Positions 13,686 to 20,489 of a stretch of DNA of 20,489 nucleotides are shown piece after piece; positions within the stretch are counted from its first letter, which is position 1; each line of letters starts with the position of its first letter. A program made the translations under genes and the position numbers. This stretch comes from DAIDKA01 sp049792815 (GTDB taxonomy: Bacteria; Pseudomonadota; Gammaproteobacteria; Steroidobacterales; Steroidobacteraceae), in NCBI GenBank assembly GCA_049792815.1, contig JBARBG010000107.1:1-20489 (forward strand), in the 5' to 3' direction. A model generated the notes under the pieces. It was not told where the DNA came from. It did no database searches and worked only from the letters and a program-made list of their open reading frames with translations.

Positions 13686-14667
13686 ACATCACGCCGGCGC
13701 GCAGCAGGTCATGCGCGTTGAAGGCGCCGACCAGCCGACCGTTGTGCGTCACCAGCAGCGTGGTCACGCGGTGCTGGTCCATCAGATGCACGCCCTGCGC
13801 GGCGAGTTCATGCGGACCTATGGTGCGACATTTCGCGGTCATGACCTCCTGCATGCGCAGGGCGCGAATGTCCACCTGCCGGTCCAGCAGACGGCGCAGG
13901 TCGCCGTCGGTGAAAATTCCCAGCACGCAATCCTCTGCGTCCACGACCACCGCCATGCCCATACCCCTGCGCGACATTTCAGACAGGCCCTGCGGCAGGG
14001 TCGCCGTAGGCGCGATGCGCGGCAGAGCATCGCCCCGCCGCATGATGTCCTCGACCCGCAGGAACACACGGCGTCCGAGCGAGCCACCAGGGTGAGAAAG
14101 GGCAAAGTCGCTGGCCGTGAAACCGCGCGCTTCGAGCAGAGTGACAGCCAGCGCATCGCCCATGGCCAGCATGGCGGTGGTGCTGGCGGTGGGCGCGAGG
14201 TTCAGCGGGCAGGCTTCTTCGGGCACGGTCACATCCAGGGCCACGGTCGAGTTGCGTGCCAGAGTCGAGGCGAGGTTGCCGGTCAGGGTGATAAGCGGGG
14301 TCGCCAGGCGCTTCAGGTGCGGCAGCAGGAACACCAGTTCCGGGCTCTCCCCCGAATTGGACAGGGCGAGCACCACATCGCTGGCGGTGATCATCCCCAG
14401 ATCCCCGTGGCTGGCCTCCGCCGCATGCAGGAAGAAACCGGGAGTCCCGGTGCTGGCCAGGGTAGCAGCAATCTTGCGGCCCACGTGGCCGGACTTGCCG
14501 ATTCCGGTGACGATCACCCGGCCCGCGCAGGCCAGGCACAGGCGGCAGGCGGCCACGAACTCCGGCCCCAGCCGTGCCCCGAGGCCCTCCACGGCGCGCG
14601 CCTCGATGGCCAGCGCCCGGCGCGCGGCGCTCAGCAGCGAGGCATCTTCGACAGTTCTGGCGGTCAT
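13684..14667 (-). CDS. kdsD: Arabinose-5-phosphate isomerase KdsD
   Basis: This 327-residue enzyme interconverts ribulose-5-phosphate and arabinose-5-phosphate, the first committed step to Kdo. The sugar isomerase (SIS) domain spans about 35-180, with TGIGKSGHVGRKIAATLASTG (from residue 54), HAAEASHGDLGM (81-92) and SNSGESPE (103-110). LSHPGGSLGRR, with the conserved His, closes the domain. Two CBS domains follow, with MGMAVVVDAEDCVLGIFTDGDLRR and a second HRVTTLLVTHNGRLVGAFNAHDLL. Start ATG 14667 gives the expected N-terminus. It heads the minus-strand operon and is divergent from ibaG. Pentose phosphate genes nearby could feed it ribulose-5-phosphate, which is an inference. It ends GVM followed by TAG, in frame with kdsC. 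Confidence 0.96.
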   Translation of the reverse strand: MTARTVEDASLLSAARRALAIEARAVEGLGARLGPEFVAACRLCLACAGRVIVTGIGKSGHVGRKIAATLASTGTPGFFLHAAEASHGDLGMITASDVVLALSNSGESPELVFLLPHLKRLATPLITLTGNLASTLARNSTVALDVTVPEEACPLNLAPTASTTAMLAMGDALAVTLLEARGFTASDFALSHPGGSLGRRVFLRVEDIMRRGDALPRIAPTATLPQGLSEMSRRGMGMAVVVDAEDCVLGIFTDGDLRRLLDRQVDIRALRMQEVMTAKCRTIGPHELAAQGVHLMDQHRVTTLLVTHNGRLVGAFNAHDLLRAGVM

Positions 14668-14731
14668 TGCGCAGGCATTTTACGATTTCTCCGCGGCAAG
14701 AATACCCTTACCCGGGCTACCATGGGTGCGC
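14668..14731. promoter_or_regulatory. Divergent kdsD / ibaG intergenic region
   Basis: These 64 bp separate the divergent starts of the Kdo/Lpt/rpoN operon and of ibaG-murA, so promoters for both are expected here or just inside the genes. An A/T-rich core near 14680-14710 includes TAAAAT read on the minus strand, but no -35 partner at proper spacing is clear. I could not assign specific sites. Confidence 0.35.
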
Positions 14732-14974
14732 ATGAATCCCGAGAAAGTCGCTGAACTCATCCGCGCCGGCCTGCCCGGTGCGCAAGTTCTGGTCCAGTCA
14801 CCGGACAACACCCATTATTCCGCCAGAATCGTGGCGCAGGCTTTCGCCGGCAAACGCGGCATCGCCCGTCACCAGCTGGTTTACGCCACGCTCGGCGAGC
14901 TGGTGGGCCGCGAGATCCACGCGCTGTCGATTGAAGCCTTCACTCCTGATGAGTGGGCGGCGCGCCGTGGCTGA
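14732..14974 (+). CDS. ibaG: BolA family protein IbaG
   Basis: This small protein of 80 residues belongs to the BolA fold. The matches to E. coli IbaG (YrbA) are the helix MNPEKVAELIRAGLPGA, the strand segment HYSARIVAQAFAG, the helix-strand RHQLVYATLGEL and the C-terminal IHALSIEAFTPDEW. BolA proteins pair with monothiol glutaredoxins through an Fe-S cluster; IbaG has been tied to acid stress in E. coli. ATG 14732 is chosen because it begins the first helix. The frame stays open upstream to 14117 but that part is antisense to kdsD. The ribosome binding site is weak. It lies 13 bp before murA, the conserved gammaproteobacterial arrangement. Confidence 0.93.
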   Translation: MNPEKVAELIRAGLPGAQVLVQSPDNTHYSARIVAQAFAGKRGIARHQLVYATLGELVGREIHALSIEAFTPDEWAARRG

Positions 14975-14987
14975 GGCTTAGAAGGTC

Positions 14988-16247
14988 ATGGACAAATTAC
15001 AGATCACGGGCGGCGTGCCGCTCGCCGGTGAAGTGCGCATCTCGGGGGCCAAGAATGCGACGCTGCCGATTCTGGCTGCGGGTCTGCTGGCATCCGAGCC
15101 GGTTACGATCTGCAATGTTCCGCACCTGAAGGATGTGACCACGACCATCGAGCTGCTCGGCCGCATGGGCGTCAGTGTGACCATCGCCGAAGGGTTGCGC
15201 ATCGAGGTGGACGCCTCCACCCTCAAGGAGTGCTTCGCGCCCTACGACCTGGTGAAGACCATGCGCGCCTCGATCCTGGTTCTGGGTCCCCTCGTGGCCC
15301 GTTTCGGGCGCGCCGACGTGTCCCTGCCCGGGGGCTGTGCCATCGGTGCGCGGCCGGTGAATATCCATGTGGCCGGCTTGCAGGCGATGGGCGCCGACAT
15401 CCAGATCGAGGGCGGCTATATCCGCGCGCGCGCCAAGCGCCTCAAGGGCGCGCGGCTGGTACTGGATGCGGTGACCGTAACCGGCACCGAGAACCTGATG
15501 ATGGCCGCGACGCTCGCCGACGGGGAGACCGTCCTTGAGAATGCGGCGCGCGAGCCGGAGGTGGTGGATCTGGCCAACTTCCTGATCGCAATGGGCGCGA
15601 AAATTCACGGCGCAGGCACCGACAAGATCGTGATCCACGGCGTTGCGAAGCTGCACGGTACCACTTACGAGGTGCTGCCGGACCGCATCGAGAGTGGCAC
15701 CTACCTGGTCGCCGGCGCGATCACGCGCGGCCATGTGCGCATCAAGAACACCCGGCCGGAGCATCTGGACGCGGTCACCGCGAAGCTGCGCGAGGCCGGT
15801 GCCAAGGTCGACATCGGCGACAACTGGGTCGAGGTGGACATGCGCGGGCGACGGCCGCGCGCCATCGATGTGCGCACCGCGCCGTATCCTGCGTTTCCCA
15901 CCGACATGCAGGCGCAGTTCGCGGCACTGAACACCGTTGCGGTGGGCGTGGGCACCATCATTGAGACGATTTTCGAGAATCGCTTCATGCACATGCTGGA
16001 GATGCGCCGGCTGGGTGCCGAAATCCGCCTCGAGGGCAACACCGCCATCATCCGCGGTGTCGAACGTCTGACCGCGGCACCGGTCATGGCGACCGATCTG
16101 CGCGCCTCGGCAAGCCTGGTCCTGGCCGGCCTGATTGCCGAGGGACGCACTGAAATCGAGCGCATCTATCACATCGACCGAGGATACGAGACCATCGAGG
16201 AGAAGCTCGCCGGCCTTGGCGCGCAGATCCGTCGCGTACCGAATTAG
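14988..16247 (+). CDS. murA: UDP-N-acetylglucosamine 1-carboxyvinyltransferase MurA
   Basis: This 419-residue cytosolic enzyme transfers enolpyruvate from phosphoenolpyruvate to UDP-N-acetylglucosamine, the first step of peptidoglycan synthesis. The length matches E. coli MurA. Lys22 lies in SGAKNATLPIL, the catalytic Cys117 in PGGCAIGARPVNIH (114-127), and the late motifs FPTDMQAQFAAL and FENRFMHMLEMRRLGA are intact. A Cys at this position implies the fosfomycin-sensitive form of the enzyme. AAGG stands just before the ATG. The stop TAG overlaps the ribosome binding site of gnd. In many Gammaproteobacteria hisG follows murA; here gnd follows. Confidence 0.97.
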   Translation: MDKLQITGGVPLAGEVRISGAKNATLPILAAGLLASEPVTICNVPHLKDVTTTIELLGRMGVSVTIAEGLRIEVDASTLKECFAPYDLVKTMRASILVLGPLVARFGRADVSLPGGCAIGARPVNIHVAGLQAMGADIQIEGGYIRARAKRLKGARLVLDAVTVTGTENLMMAATLADGETVLENAAREPEVVDLANFLIAMGAKIHGAGTDKIVIHGVAKLHGTTYEVLPDRIESGTYLVAGAITRGHVRIKNTRPEHLDAVTAKLREAGAKVDIGDNWVEVDMRGRRPRAIDVRTAPYPAFPTDMQAQFAALNTVAVGVGTIIETIFENRFMHMLEMRRLGAEIRLEGNTAIIRGVERLTAAPVMATDLRASASLVLAGLIAEGRTEIERIYHIDRGYETIEEKLAGLGAQIRRVPN

Positions 16248-16259
16248 GAGACAGTCCGC

Positions 16260-17270
16260 ATGCAGCTGGGAATGGTTGGTCTGGGACGCATGGGCGCCAA
16301 CATGGTGAAACGCCTGTTGCGCAGTGGACATGAAATCGTCGCCTATGCGAATGAGCCGGCGGCCGTGAAAGCCTCGGCTGCGGATGGCGCCAAGGGGGTC
16401 AATACCCTGACGGATCTGGTCAAGGGGCTCGCGACGCCGCGCGCCATCTGGCTGATGGTGCCGGCGAGCGTAGTCGACGGCGTCATCGCCCAGCTGCTGC
16501 CGCTGCTCACTGCCGGGGACATCATCATCGACGGCGGCAACTCCCATTATCACGACGACATCCGGCGCGCCGATCAGCTCGCGAAATCCAAGCTGCATTA
16601 CGTGGACGTGGGCACCAGCGGCGGGGTCTTGGGGCTGGAGCGCGGCTACTGCCTGATGATCGGTGGGGAACGGGCCATCGTCGAGCACCTCGATCCCATC
16701 TTCGCAACCCTCGCCCCAGGCGGTGCTGCACCCTCAGTCGCCGAGCGCGCGGCCCATGGCACGGCGCCGCTGGGCTACCTGCACTGCGGGGGCAATGGCG
16801 GTGGCCACTTCGTGAAAATGGTCCACAACGGCATCGAGTACGGCCTGATGGCCGCCTACGCGGAAGGGTTCAACATTCTCAAACACGCCAACATCGGCCT
16901 TGATCACAAGGGCGGCGAGGACGCCGAGACCGCGCCGCTGACGCAGCCGCGACTGTTTCAGTACGCGTTCGACGTTGCAGCCGTTGCCGAAGTGTGGCGC
17001 CGCGGCAGCATCATCACCTCGCAGCTGCTGGACCTGACCGCTGAGGCTTTAGCGAAGGATGCCGCGCTCACCGGCTTTGCCGGACGGGTATCGGATTCGG
17101 GCGAGGGCCGCTGGACGGTCGAGGCGGCGATCGAGGAGGGCGTGCCGGCGCATGTCCTGACCGCCGCACTGTATGCGCGCTTCGAGTCGCGCGGGCGCGC
17201 CGAATTCGCTGACAAGGTGCTGTCCGCGATGCGCCTGGGATTTGGAGGTCACGTCGAGACCAAGGGCTGA
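16260..17270 (+). CDS. gnd: 6-phosphogluconate dehydrogenase, decarboxylating, short form
   Basis: This encodes 336 residues, matching the short (about 300-340) class related to B. subtilis YqeC and not the 470-residue class. It converts 6-phosphogluconate to ribulose-5-phosphate plus CO2. The Rossmann glycines are in GLGRMGANM (7-15), with DGGNSHYHDD (91-100), VGTSGGVLGLERGYCLMIGG (117-136) holding Ser120, and HFVKMVHNGIEYG (183-195) with catalytic Lys186, Asn190 and Glu193. Two deviations stand out. The residues after the second strand read AYANEP, with neither the Asp usual for NAD nor the Asn-Arg-Thr usual for NADP. CGGNGGG (176-182) replaces the usual CGPSGAG. AGGAGA precedes ATG with 9-base spacing. 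The zwf ATG follows two bases after its stop. Confidence 0.93.
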   Translation: MQLGMVGLGRMGANMVKRLLRSGHEIVAYANEPAAVKASAADGAKGVNTLTDLVKGLATPRAIWLMVPASVVDGVIAQLLPLLTAGDIIIDGGNSHYHDDIRRADQLAKSKLHYVDVGTSGGVLGLERGYCLMIGGERAIVEHLDPIFATLAPGGAAPSVAERAAHGTAPLGYLHCGGNGGGHFVKMVHNGIEYGLMAAYAEGFNILKHANIGLDHKGGEDAETAPLTQPRLFQYAFDVAAVAEVWRRGSIITSQLLDLTAEALAKDAALTGFAGRVSDSGEGRWTVEAAIEEGVPAHVLTAALYARFESRGRAEFADKVLSAMRLGFGGHVETKG

Positions 17271-17272
17271 GC

Positions 17273-18694
17273 ATGGGCACGGACCTGCGCGAGCCGTCCG
17301 ATGCGCTGGTGCTGTTCGGCGCCACGGGCGACCTGTGCCACCGCAAGATCTTTCCGTCGCTGTACAACCTCGTGCGTCGCGGCCGTCTGACGGTGCCGGT
17401 GATCGGCGTCGCCAAGGCCGGCTGGACTCGCGCTCAGCTCATCGAGCGGCTGCGCGACAGCCTCAAGAACTTCGTGCCGGACGCCGAGGCGGCCGCGGTC
17501 GAGCGTTTCGTGGCCCTGGTCAAATATGTGGACGGGGACTACGGCGAGCTTGAGACCTTCAAACAGCTGCGCCGACTCCTGGACACTGCGCAGCACCCGC
17601 TGCACTACCTGGCCATTCCCCCCAGCATGTTCCAGGCGGTCGTCACCCAGCTGGCTGCGGCCCAGTGCGACAAGGGTGCGCGGGTGGTCGTCGAGAAGCC
17701 CTTTGGCCGCGACCTCACCAGCGCCCATGACCTGAACCAGACGCTGCACCAGATCTTCGATGAGCGCGCGATTTTCCGCATCGATCACTTCCTGGGCAAG
17801 GAGCCGGTGCAGAACCTGCTGTACTTCCGCTTTGCCAACTCCTTTCTCGAGCCGATCTGGAACCGCAACTACGTCGCCAGCGTGCAGATCACCATGGCCG
17901 AGGAGGTCGGGGTCGCGGGCCGCGGCAGGTTTTATGAGGAGGCCGGCGCCATCCGCGATGTGATGCAGAATCACCTGCTGCAGGTGGTGGGCTTCCTGGC
18001 CATGGAGCCGCCGGTGAACAGCAGCGGCGACGCCCTGCGCGATGAGAAGGTCAAGGTCTTCAGGGCGCTGAAGCCACTGCAGCCGGGCGATGTGGTGCGC
18101 GGTCAGTTCAGGGGCTACCGCAATGAGCCGGGCGTGGCGCCCGATTCAAAAGTCGAAACCTTTGCAGCGTTTCGGCTGTCCATCGATTCGTGGCGCTGGA
18201 GCGGTGTGCCCTTCTACCTGCGCGCCGGCAAATGCCTGCCGGTGACCGCGACTGAAGTGGTGGTGGAACTGCGCGCACCGCCGACTCGGGTGTTCGGGGC
18301 TGCCGCGCCGTGTCAGCCCAACTATGTGCGTTTTCGCGTCGGGCCCGACGTGGCCATCGCGCTGGGCGCCCACGCCAAGCAGGCCGGTGAGCGCATGGTC
18401 GGGCGCGAGGTGGAGCTGTTCGTCGACCAGAAGGCGCCCGAGGAGATGGAGCCCTACGAGCGCCTCATCGGTGATGCGCTCAGCGGCGATGCCACGCTGT
18501 TCGCGCGTGAGGATGAGGTTGAGGCCGCCTGGGCCGCCGTGGATCCGATACTGCACGCCAGCACCCCGGTGTTTGAGTACCAACCCGGCACCTGGGGACC
18601 TGCCGAGGCCTTCTACATCATCCATGGCGACTGCGGCTGGCATGATCCGGGAAAGACCGCCGCCGACTGGACGCGCTGGCCGATGCCCAGCTAA
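17273..18694 (+). CDS. zwf: Glucose-6-phosphate 1-dehydrogenase
   Basis: This 473-residue enzyme oxidises glucose-6-phosphate to 6-phosphogluconolactone with NAD(P). The nucleotide box FGATGDLCHRKIFPSLYNL is at residues 15-33, EKPFGRDL at 141-148, and the substrate signature RIDHFLGKE at 169-177 with catalytic His172 region and Lys176. FYLRAGKCLPV and EPYERLIGDALSGDATLFAR are typical later motifs. Start ATG 17273 is two bases after the gnd stop, so gnd and zwf are one unit. It ends six bases before the convergent pgl stop. Substrate product flow is Zwf to Pgl to Gnd, all encoded here, although pgl is on the other strand. Confidence 0.97.
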   Translation: MGTDLREPSDALVLFGATGDLCHRKIFPSLYNLVRRGRLTVPVIGVAKAGWTRAQLIERLRDSLKNFVPDAEAAAVERFVALVKYVDGDYGELETFKQLRRLLDTAQHPLHYLAIPPSMFQAVVTQLAAAQCDKGARVVVEKPFGRDLTSAHDLNQTLHQIFDERAIFRIDHFLGKEPVQNLLYFRFANSFLEPIWNRNYVASVQITMAEEVGVAGRGRFYEEAGAIRDVMQNHLLQVVGFLAMEPPVNSSGDALRDEKVKVFRALKPLQPGDVVRGQFRGYRNEPGVAPDSKVETFAAFRLSIDSWRWSGVPFYLRAGKCLPVTATEVVVELRAPPTRVFGAAAPCQPNYVRFRVGPDVAIALGAHAKQAGERMVGREVELFVDQKAPEEMEPYERLIGDALSGDATLFAREDEVEAAWAAVDPILHASTPVFEYQPGTWGPAEAFYIIHGDCGWHDPGKTAADWTRWPMPS

Positions 18695-18700
18695 GGCACG

Positions 18701-19396
18701 CTACGGGCCCAGGGCCGTGGCATCGGCCCAGACCTCCACCGCACGACAGCCGCGCACCGCCTGCCAGGCCGTAAGCTCCGGCCGGTGCTGCAGCAGGGCA
18801 TCGACGGCGGTACGCTTATCGGCTCCGGCCACGAGAAAAACCAGCTGCTCCACGCGTTCCAGCACGGACGGCGTGACGCTCACGGCATCGCGTCCATCAG
18901 GTCGATGCACACTGATGGCCAGTTGGCCGCGGGCCCGCTGCAGATCGGCGGCTGAAAACAGCGAGCAGGTGTGGCCGTCCGCCCCCATCCCCAAAAGTCC
19001 GAGCGTGATGCGGCCGCCGCCCGCCAGCAGTTGCTCGAGCCGACGTTGGCTGTCGGCCGTGGCCTCGGGCAGCGGCAGCTCGGTGCGGATGCGCAGCACC
19101 TGCTCGGCACTCAAGCCCAGGGCGCCGAACAGCGGACGGCTCTGGTGATAATTGCTCTGGTCCGAGTCCGAAGGTACGTAGCGCTCATCGGAGAACAGCA
19201 CGGTCAGCTTTGGCGCCGGCGTCAGTGCGCGGGTCGCAAGGTTGAGGTAGGCGGGTATGGGCGTGCTGCCGCCGGACAGCATGACCGCCGGCGGTGCACC
19301 CGCGGCGTCGGTCAGGACCTGCTGCAGACGCTCCTCGATGGCCAACTGCAGCTGCATGCGATCCGCGAAGCGCCGCAGGGTCAGGCTGGCTTCCAT
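18701..19396 (-). CDS. pgl: 6-phosphogluconolactonase
   Basis: This 231-residue cytosolic enzyme of the NagB/DevB superfamily hydrolyses 6-phosphogluconolactone between Zwf and Gnd. Motifs are LSGGSTPIPAY (40-50), LFSDERYVP...SNYHQSRPLF (67-90), LLGMGADGHTCSLF (134-147, with the catalytic His) and VAGADKRTAV (189-198). ATG 19396 starts one base after the stop of the DegS-like gene (TGAAATG) and has AAGGA upstream, so it is coupled to the protease gene. The frame extends to 19450 but that part lies in the neighbour and is not family-like. It converges on zwf with six bases between stops. Confidence 0.95.
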   Translation of the reverse strand: MEASLTLRRFADRMQLQLAIEERLQQVLTDAAGAPPAVMLSGGSTPIPAYLNLATRALTPAPKLTVLFSDERYVPSDSDQSNYHQSRPLFGALGLSAEQVLRIRTELPLPEATADSQRRLEQLLAGGGRITLGLLGMGADGHTCSLFSAADLQRARGQLAISVHRPDGRDAVSVTPSVLERVEQLVFLVAGADKRTAVDALLQHRPELTAWQAVRGCRAVEVWADATALGP

Positions 19397-19397
19397 T

Positions 19398-20489
19398 TCA
19401 CAGGTCCTTGGGCCGTTGGCGTACGGTGATGGTTGTTTCAAAGCCGGCACTGCCGCGCAGGCCGGCCAGCTTGATCCTGGTGCCAGGCTGGGTGCTGGCG
19501 ATGCGCGCCATGATGTCCTGCGAGCTTTTCACTTCCGAGCCGTCCAAGCCCGTGATGATGTCGCCCCGGGCCAGGCCCGCCGCCACCGCCGGACTGTCTG
19601 GATACAGGTTCCACAGCACCACCCCGCCGCGCACCAGCCCGACGGCGCTGGCCTGCTCGTTGGAGAAATCCTCCGGAACGATGCCGATCCAGCCGCGCAC
19701 CACCTTGCCGCGGGTGATCAACTCGTGGATCACCCCGCGCACCATGTTCACTGGAATGGCAAAGCCGATGCCTTCGACGCCGCTGGTCTTGGCCAAAATG
19801 GCCGTGTTGATGCCCACCAGTTCGCCGCGGGTGTTGATCAGGGCGCCGCCTGAATTGCCGAGATTGATGGCCGCATCGGTTTGGATGAAATTTTCGAATG
19901 TCGCCAGACCCAGCTGGCCCCGTCCGGTGGCACTGACGATCCCGTGCGTGACGGTCTGCGACAGCCCCAGCGGGTCGCCGATGGCGAGGACGACGTCCCC
20001 GACCTGCAGCTGGTCGGAATGGCCGAAAGTCATGACCGGCAGGTGACCGAGGCTGATTTTCAGCAACGCCAGGTCCGAATCCGGGTCCCGGCCCACCACC
20101 TGGGCCACGGCCACACGGTGGTCAGCCAGCTGCACCCACACTTTGTCGGCCTCTTCGATGACGTGATTGTTGGTGGCGATATGCCCCTCGGTGTCGACGA
20201 TCACGCCCGAGCCCAGGCTGCGCTGGGTGCGATTGAGGTACCGGGGCGCCAGTTCACCGAAGAAGGCCCCGAAGCCGTCGGGCACGCGCTCAGTCACGGT
20301 CCTGGAGGTATAGATGTTGACCACCGCCGGTGCTGCGCGCTTGACCGCATCCGCATAGGACCAGGCATCGTGGCCGGGGAACAGCACCGCGGGCGGTGGG
20401 CCGTCGGAAGTCGGGGGCGCGCCAGCTTCGCCCGCTGCACCAACTGCAGGCACGCGGGACCGTTCCGCCGGGCTCGTGTCCGGGCCCGG
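19398..20489 (-). CDS. degS: DegS/HtrA-type periplasmic serine protease (N-terminus cut by window edge)
   Basis: The visible 363 residues hold a trypsin-like protease domain and one C-terminal PDZ domain. Counting from the window edge, the triad is His109 (TNNHVIEEAD), Asp139 (DPDSDLALLK) and Ser213 (NLGNSGGAL). The PDZ domain begins near RGWIGI and includes VLWNLYPDSPAVAAGLARGDIITGLDG. A single PDZ domain before the stop fits DegS/AlgW, which cut the anti-sigma factor RseA/MucA during envelope stress; DegP/DegQ would have two. The frame is open to position 20489, so the GTG at 20453 is probably internal, and the expected N-terminal membrane anchor lies outside the window. The first visible residues form a Pro/Ala/Gly-rich linker. 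It is coupled to pgl. Confidence 0.88.
   Translation of the reverse strand, partial: PGPDTSPAERSRVPAVGAAGEAGAPPTSDGPPPAVLFPGHDAWSYADAVKRAAPAVVNIYTSRTVTERVPDGFGAFFGELAPRYLNRTQRSLGSGVIVDTEGHIATNNHVIEEADKVWVQLADHRVAVAQVVGRDPDSDLALLKISLGHLPVMTFGHSDQLQVGDVVLAIGDPLGLSQTVTHGIVSATGRGQLGLATFENFIQTDAAINLGNSGGALINTRGELVGINTAILAKTSGVEGIGFAIPVNMVRGVIHELITRGKVVRGWIGIVPEDFSNEQASAVGLVRGGVVLWNLYPDSPAVAAGLARGDIITGLDGSEVKSSQDIMARIASTQPGTRIKLAGLRGSAGFETTITVRQRPKDL

Noticed and set aside
12976..14754. 592-codon open frame on the plus strand
   Set aside because: It is antisense to lptC, kdsC and kdsD, which have clear family motifs; its low-complexity Arg/Gln/Ala-rich translation is typical of GC-rich shadow frames.
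14997..16688. 563-codon open frame on the minus strand
   Set aside because: It is antisense to murA and the start of gnd, both with intact active sites; the translation is His/Asp/Gly-rich with no recognisable domain.
18695..18725. Possible terminator between convergent zwf and pgl
   Set aside because: ACGGGCCCAGGGCCGT pairs only with a bulge and a one-base loop, and there is no T-tract.

Overview
This 20.5 kb window is GC-rich chromosomal DNA, almost entirely coding. It most likely comes from a high-GC gammaproteobacterium. The main evidence is the gene block kdsD-kdsC-lptC-lptA-lptB-rpoN-hpf-rapZ with ibaG-murA diverging from it, an arrangement typical of Gammaproteobacteria. A CpdA close to the enterobacterial protein, a PykA-type pyruvate kinase and a beta/gamma-type Gap agree with this. 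I see no insertion sequences, phage genes, tRNAs, rRNAs or CRISPR arrays. The longest stretch without a gene is about 190 bp, between cpdA and gap.

Layout. (1) Positions 1-1788: the 3' end of an unidentified plus-strand gene, then minus-strand cpdA (cAMP phosphodiesterase) overlapping a TraB/GumN-family exported protein. (2) Positions 1975-6828: a tightly coupled plus-strand operon gap-pgk-pyk-patatin phospholipase, in which every junction is a stop/start overlap; proS follows 33 bp later. (3) Positions 8438-14667: the minus-strand envelope/sigma-54 operon. kdsD and kdsC make Kdo from the arabinose-5-phosphate step; lptC, lptA and lptB move lipopolysaccharide to the outer membrane; rpoN encodes sigma-54, hpf the ribosome hibernation factor and rapZ a nucleotide-binding regulator. 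(4) Positions 14732-18694: plus-strand ibaG-murA-gnd-zwf, joining peptidoglycan precursor synthesis to the oxidative pentose phosphate pathway. (5) Positions 18701-20489: minus-strand pgl, which supplies the step between Zwf and Gnd, directly behind a DegS-like periplasmic protease that runs off the window.

The genes thus cover lower glycolysis (Gap, Pgk, Pyk), the complete oxidative pentose phosphate branch (Zwf, Pgl, Gnd), and envelope construction (Kdo, Lpt, MurA). Most content is ordinary housekeeping. The points that deserve attention are these: kdsC has no ATG, GTG or TTG start before its catalytic motif and lies in frame with kdsD behind a single amber codon; prolyl-tRNA synthetase is of the archaeal/eukaryotic type instead of the editing-domain bacterial type; ptsN is missing from the rpoN operon, with a perfect 11-bp hairpin in its place; and the short-form 6-phosphogluconate dehydrogenase has altered cofactor and active-site glycine motifs. 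I found no convincing new multi-gene system.
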